A program made the position numbers and the translations under genes. 5,310 nucleotides of DNA, taken from assembly GCA_003250175.1 (NCBI GenBank), contig QKHD01000322.1:1-5310 (forward strand), in the 5' to 3' direction. The notes under the pieces were generated by a model, which ran no database searches, was not told the origin of the DNA, and worked only from the letters and a program-made list of their open reading frames with translations. Within the stretch, counting starts at the first letter, position 1. Every line of letters begins with the position of its first letter. Shown here one piece after another: positions 4,749 through 5,310 of this stretch. Source of the stretch: Helicobacteraceae bacterium (lineage in GTDB: Bacteria; Campylobacterota; Campylobacteria; Campylobacterales; SZUA-545).

Positions 4749-5310
4749 TCACGTGCGGTAATCGGCGTTGATTTTGACATACTCGTAACCGAGATCGCAG
4801 CCGTACGCCGTGTAGCTCCCCTCGCCCAGACCGATGTGGCAGCTGACCTTGAACTGATCGGCCTGCATCACCTTGGCGGCCTTGGCTTCCGTCTCCGGAC
4901 TCATGAGGTTGACCCCCTCTTTGTAGAGTTCGACGTTGCCGATTTTAATAATCAGTTTGGTCTCATCGCAGGCGATGCCGCTGGCACCCACCGCCATGGC
5001 CAGACGGCCCCAGTTGGGGTCCTGACCGAAGAGTGCGGTTTTGACCAGCAGGGAGTTGCTGATCATCTTGGCCGCTTTTTTGGCCTCGTCGGTGTTCACG
5101 GCTCCGGAGACCTCGAAGGCGACCAGCTTGGTGGCGCCTTCGCCGTCGCGCACCAGCTCCAGGGCCAGGTGATGCAGCGCCATGCGCAGCGCCTCTTCAA
5201 AGGCGGCGGCATGGTAAGCACCGCTCTTGCCGTTGGCGTAGACAAAGACTGAATCGTTGGTGGACATGTCGCCGTCGACGCTGACGGCGTTAAAACTGCT
5301 GTCGATGCAG
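4749..5310 (-). CDS. argJ: Bifunctional ornithine acetyltransferase / N-acetylglutamate synthase ArgJ, 5' end cut off
   Basis: ArgJ moves the acetyl group from N-acetylornithine to glutamate, closing the cyclic route of arginine synthesis; some forms also use acetyl-CoA. The frame is open through the right edge, giving the last 186 residues of a protein that is usually about 400. Conserved segments are VDGDMSTND (codons around 5262-5280), FGQDPNWGR (DPNWGR at 5004-5021), VGASG, and the family C-terminus YTAYGCDLGYEYVKINADYRT ending at TGA 4749-4751. The threonine at which the precursor cleaves itself, and which becomes the beta-chain nucleophile, lies upstream outside the window. The ATG at 5265-5267 is internal (the Met of GDMSTND), not the start. 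Whether this enzyme is mono- or bifunctional cannot be judged from this half. The gene lies upstream of ydcH on the same strand. Confidence 0.96.
   Translation of the reverse strand, partial: CIDSSFNAVSVDGDMSTNDSVFVYANGKSGAYHAAAFEEALRMALHHLALELVRDGEGATKLVAFEVSGAVNTDEAKKAAKMISNSLLVKTALFGQDPNWGRLAMAVGASGIACDETKLIIKIGNVELYKEGVNLMSPETEAKAAKVMQADQFKVSCHIGLGEGSYTAYGCDLGYEYVKINADYRT

Noticed and set aside
5265..5267. ATG as the start of a 172-residue gene
   Set aside because: The frame continues upstream to the window edge with conserved ArgJ sequence (FNAVSVDGD), so this Met is internal to argJ.

Overview
The window reads as ordinary chromosome of a fairly GC-rich bacterium. My best guess is a free-living Campylobacterota (Epsilonproteobacteria) of the Sulfurovum/Nitratifractor/Sulfurimonas kind. 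This rests on the look of the MoaE (SNYGAYIPFIGTVRD, HTSS and APIWKYD segments), the small YdcH/DUF465 protein and the sigma-54-like promoter; it is inference from protein character, not a database match. I see no phage, insertion sequence, CRISPR array, tRNA or rRNA.

Layout. Positions 1-3896 hold five genes on the minus strand, read from high to low coordinate: moaD, moaE, a TRAP-transporter large permease (dctM type), a HIT-family nucleotide hydrolase/transferase, and recJ, whose 3' end runs off the left edge. They are packed as one transcription unit: successive stop-to-start gaps are 2, 2 and 2 bases, then a 4-base ATGA overlap. Positions 3897-4013 are a divergent promoter region. Positions 4014-4430 hold the only plus-strand gene, an unrecognised 138-residue protein with a cysteine-bearing tail, preceded by a GG-N10-GC element resembling a sigma-54 promoter. 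A GC-rich hairpin at 4445-4464 separates it from the convergent minus-strand gene ydcH (4473-4691). The 3' half of argJ (4749-5310) enters from the right edge on the minus strand, with its start outside the window.

Function. MoaD and MoaE form molybdopterin synthase, the second step of molybdenum cofactor synthesis. RecJ is the 5'-3' single-strand exonuclease of recombination and mismatch repair. The HIT protein probably acts on dinucleoside polyphosphates or similar nucleotides. ArgJ makes N-acetylornithine into ornithine and recycles the acetyl group. These have no obvious common pathway, so the operon looks like a housekeeping cluster held together by tight translation coupling. The dctM gene is the odd member, since neither its small permease partner nor its binding protein is here.

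The points most worth a second look are the possible sigma-54 promoter and the unknown gene it would drive, the orphan dctM inside a cofactor/repair operon, and an unusually high count of the palindrome TCCGGA (13 copies). None of these amounts to a demonstrated new system.
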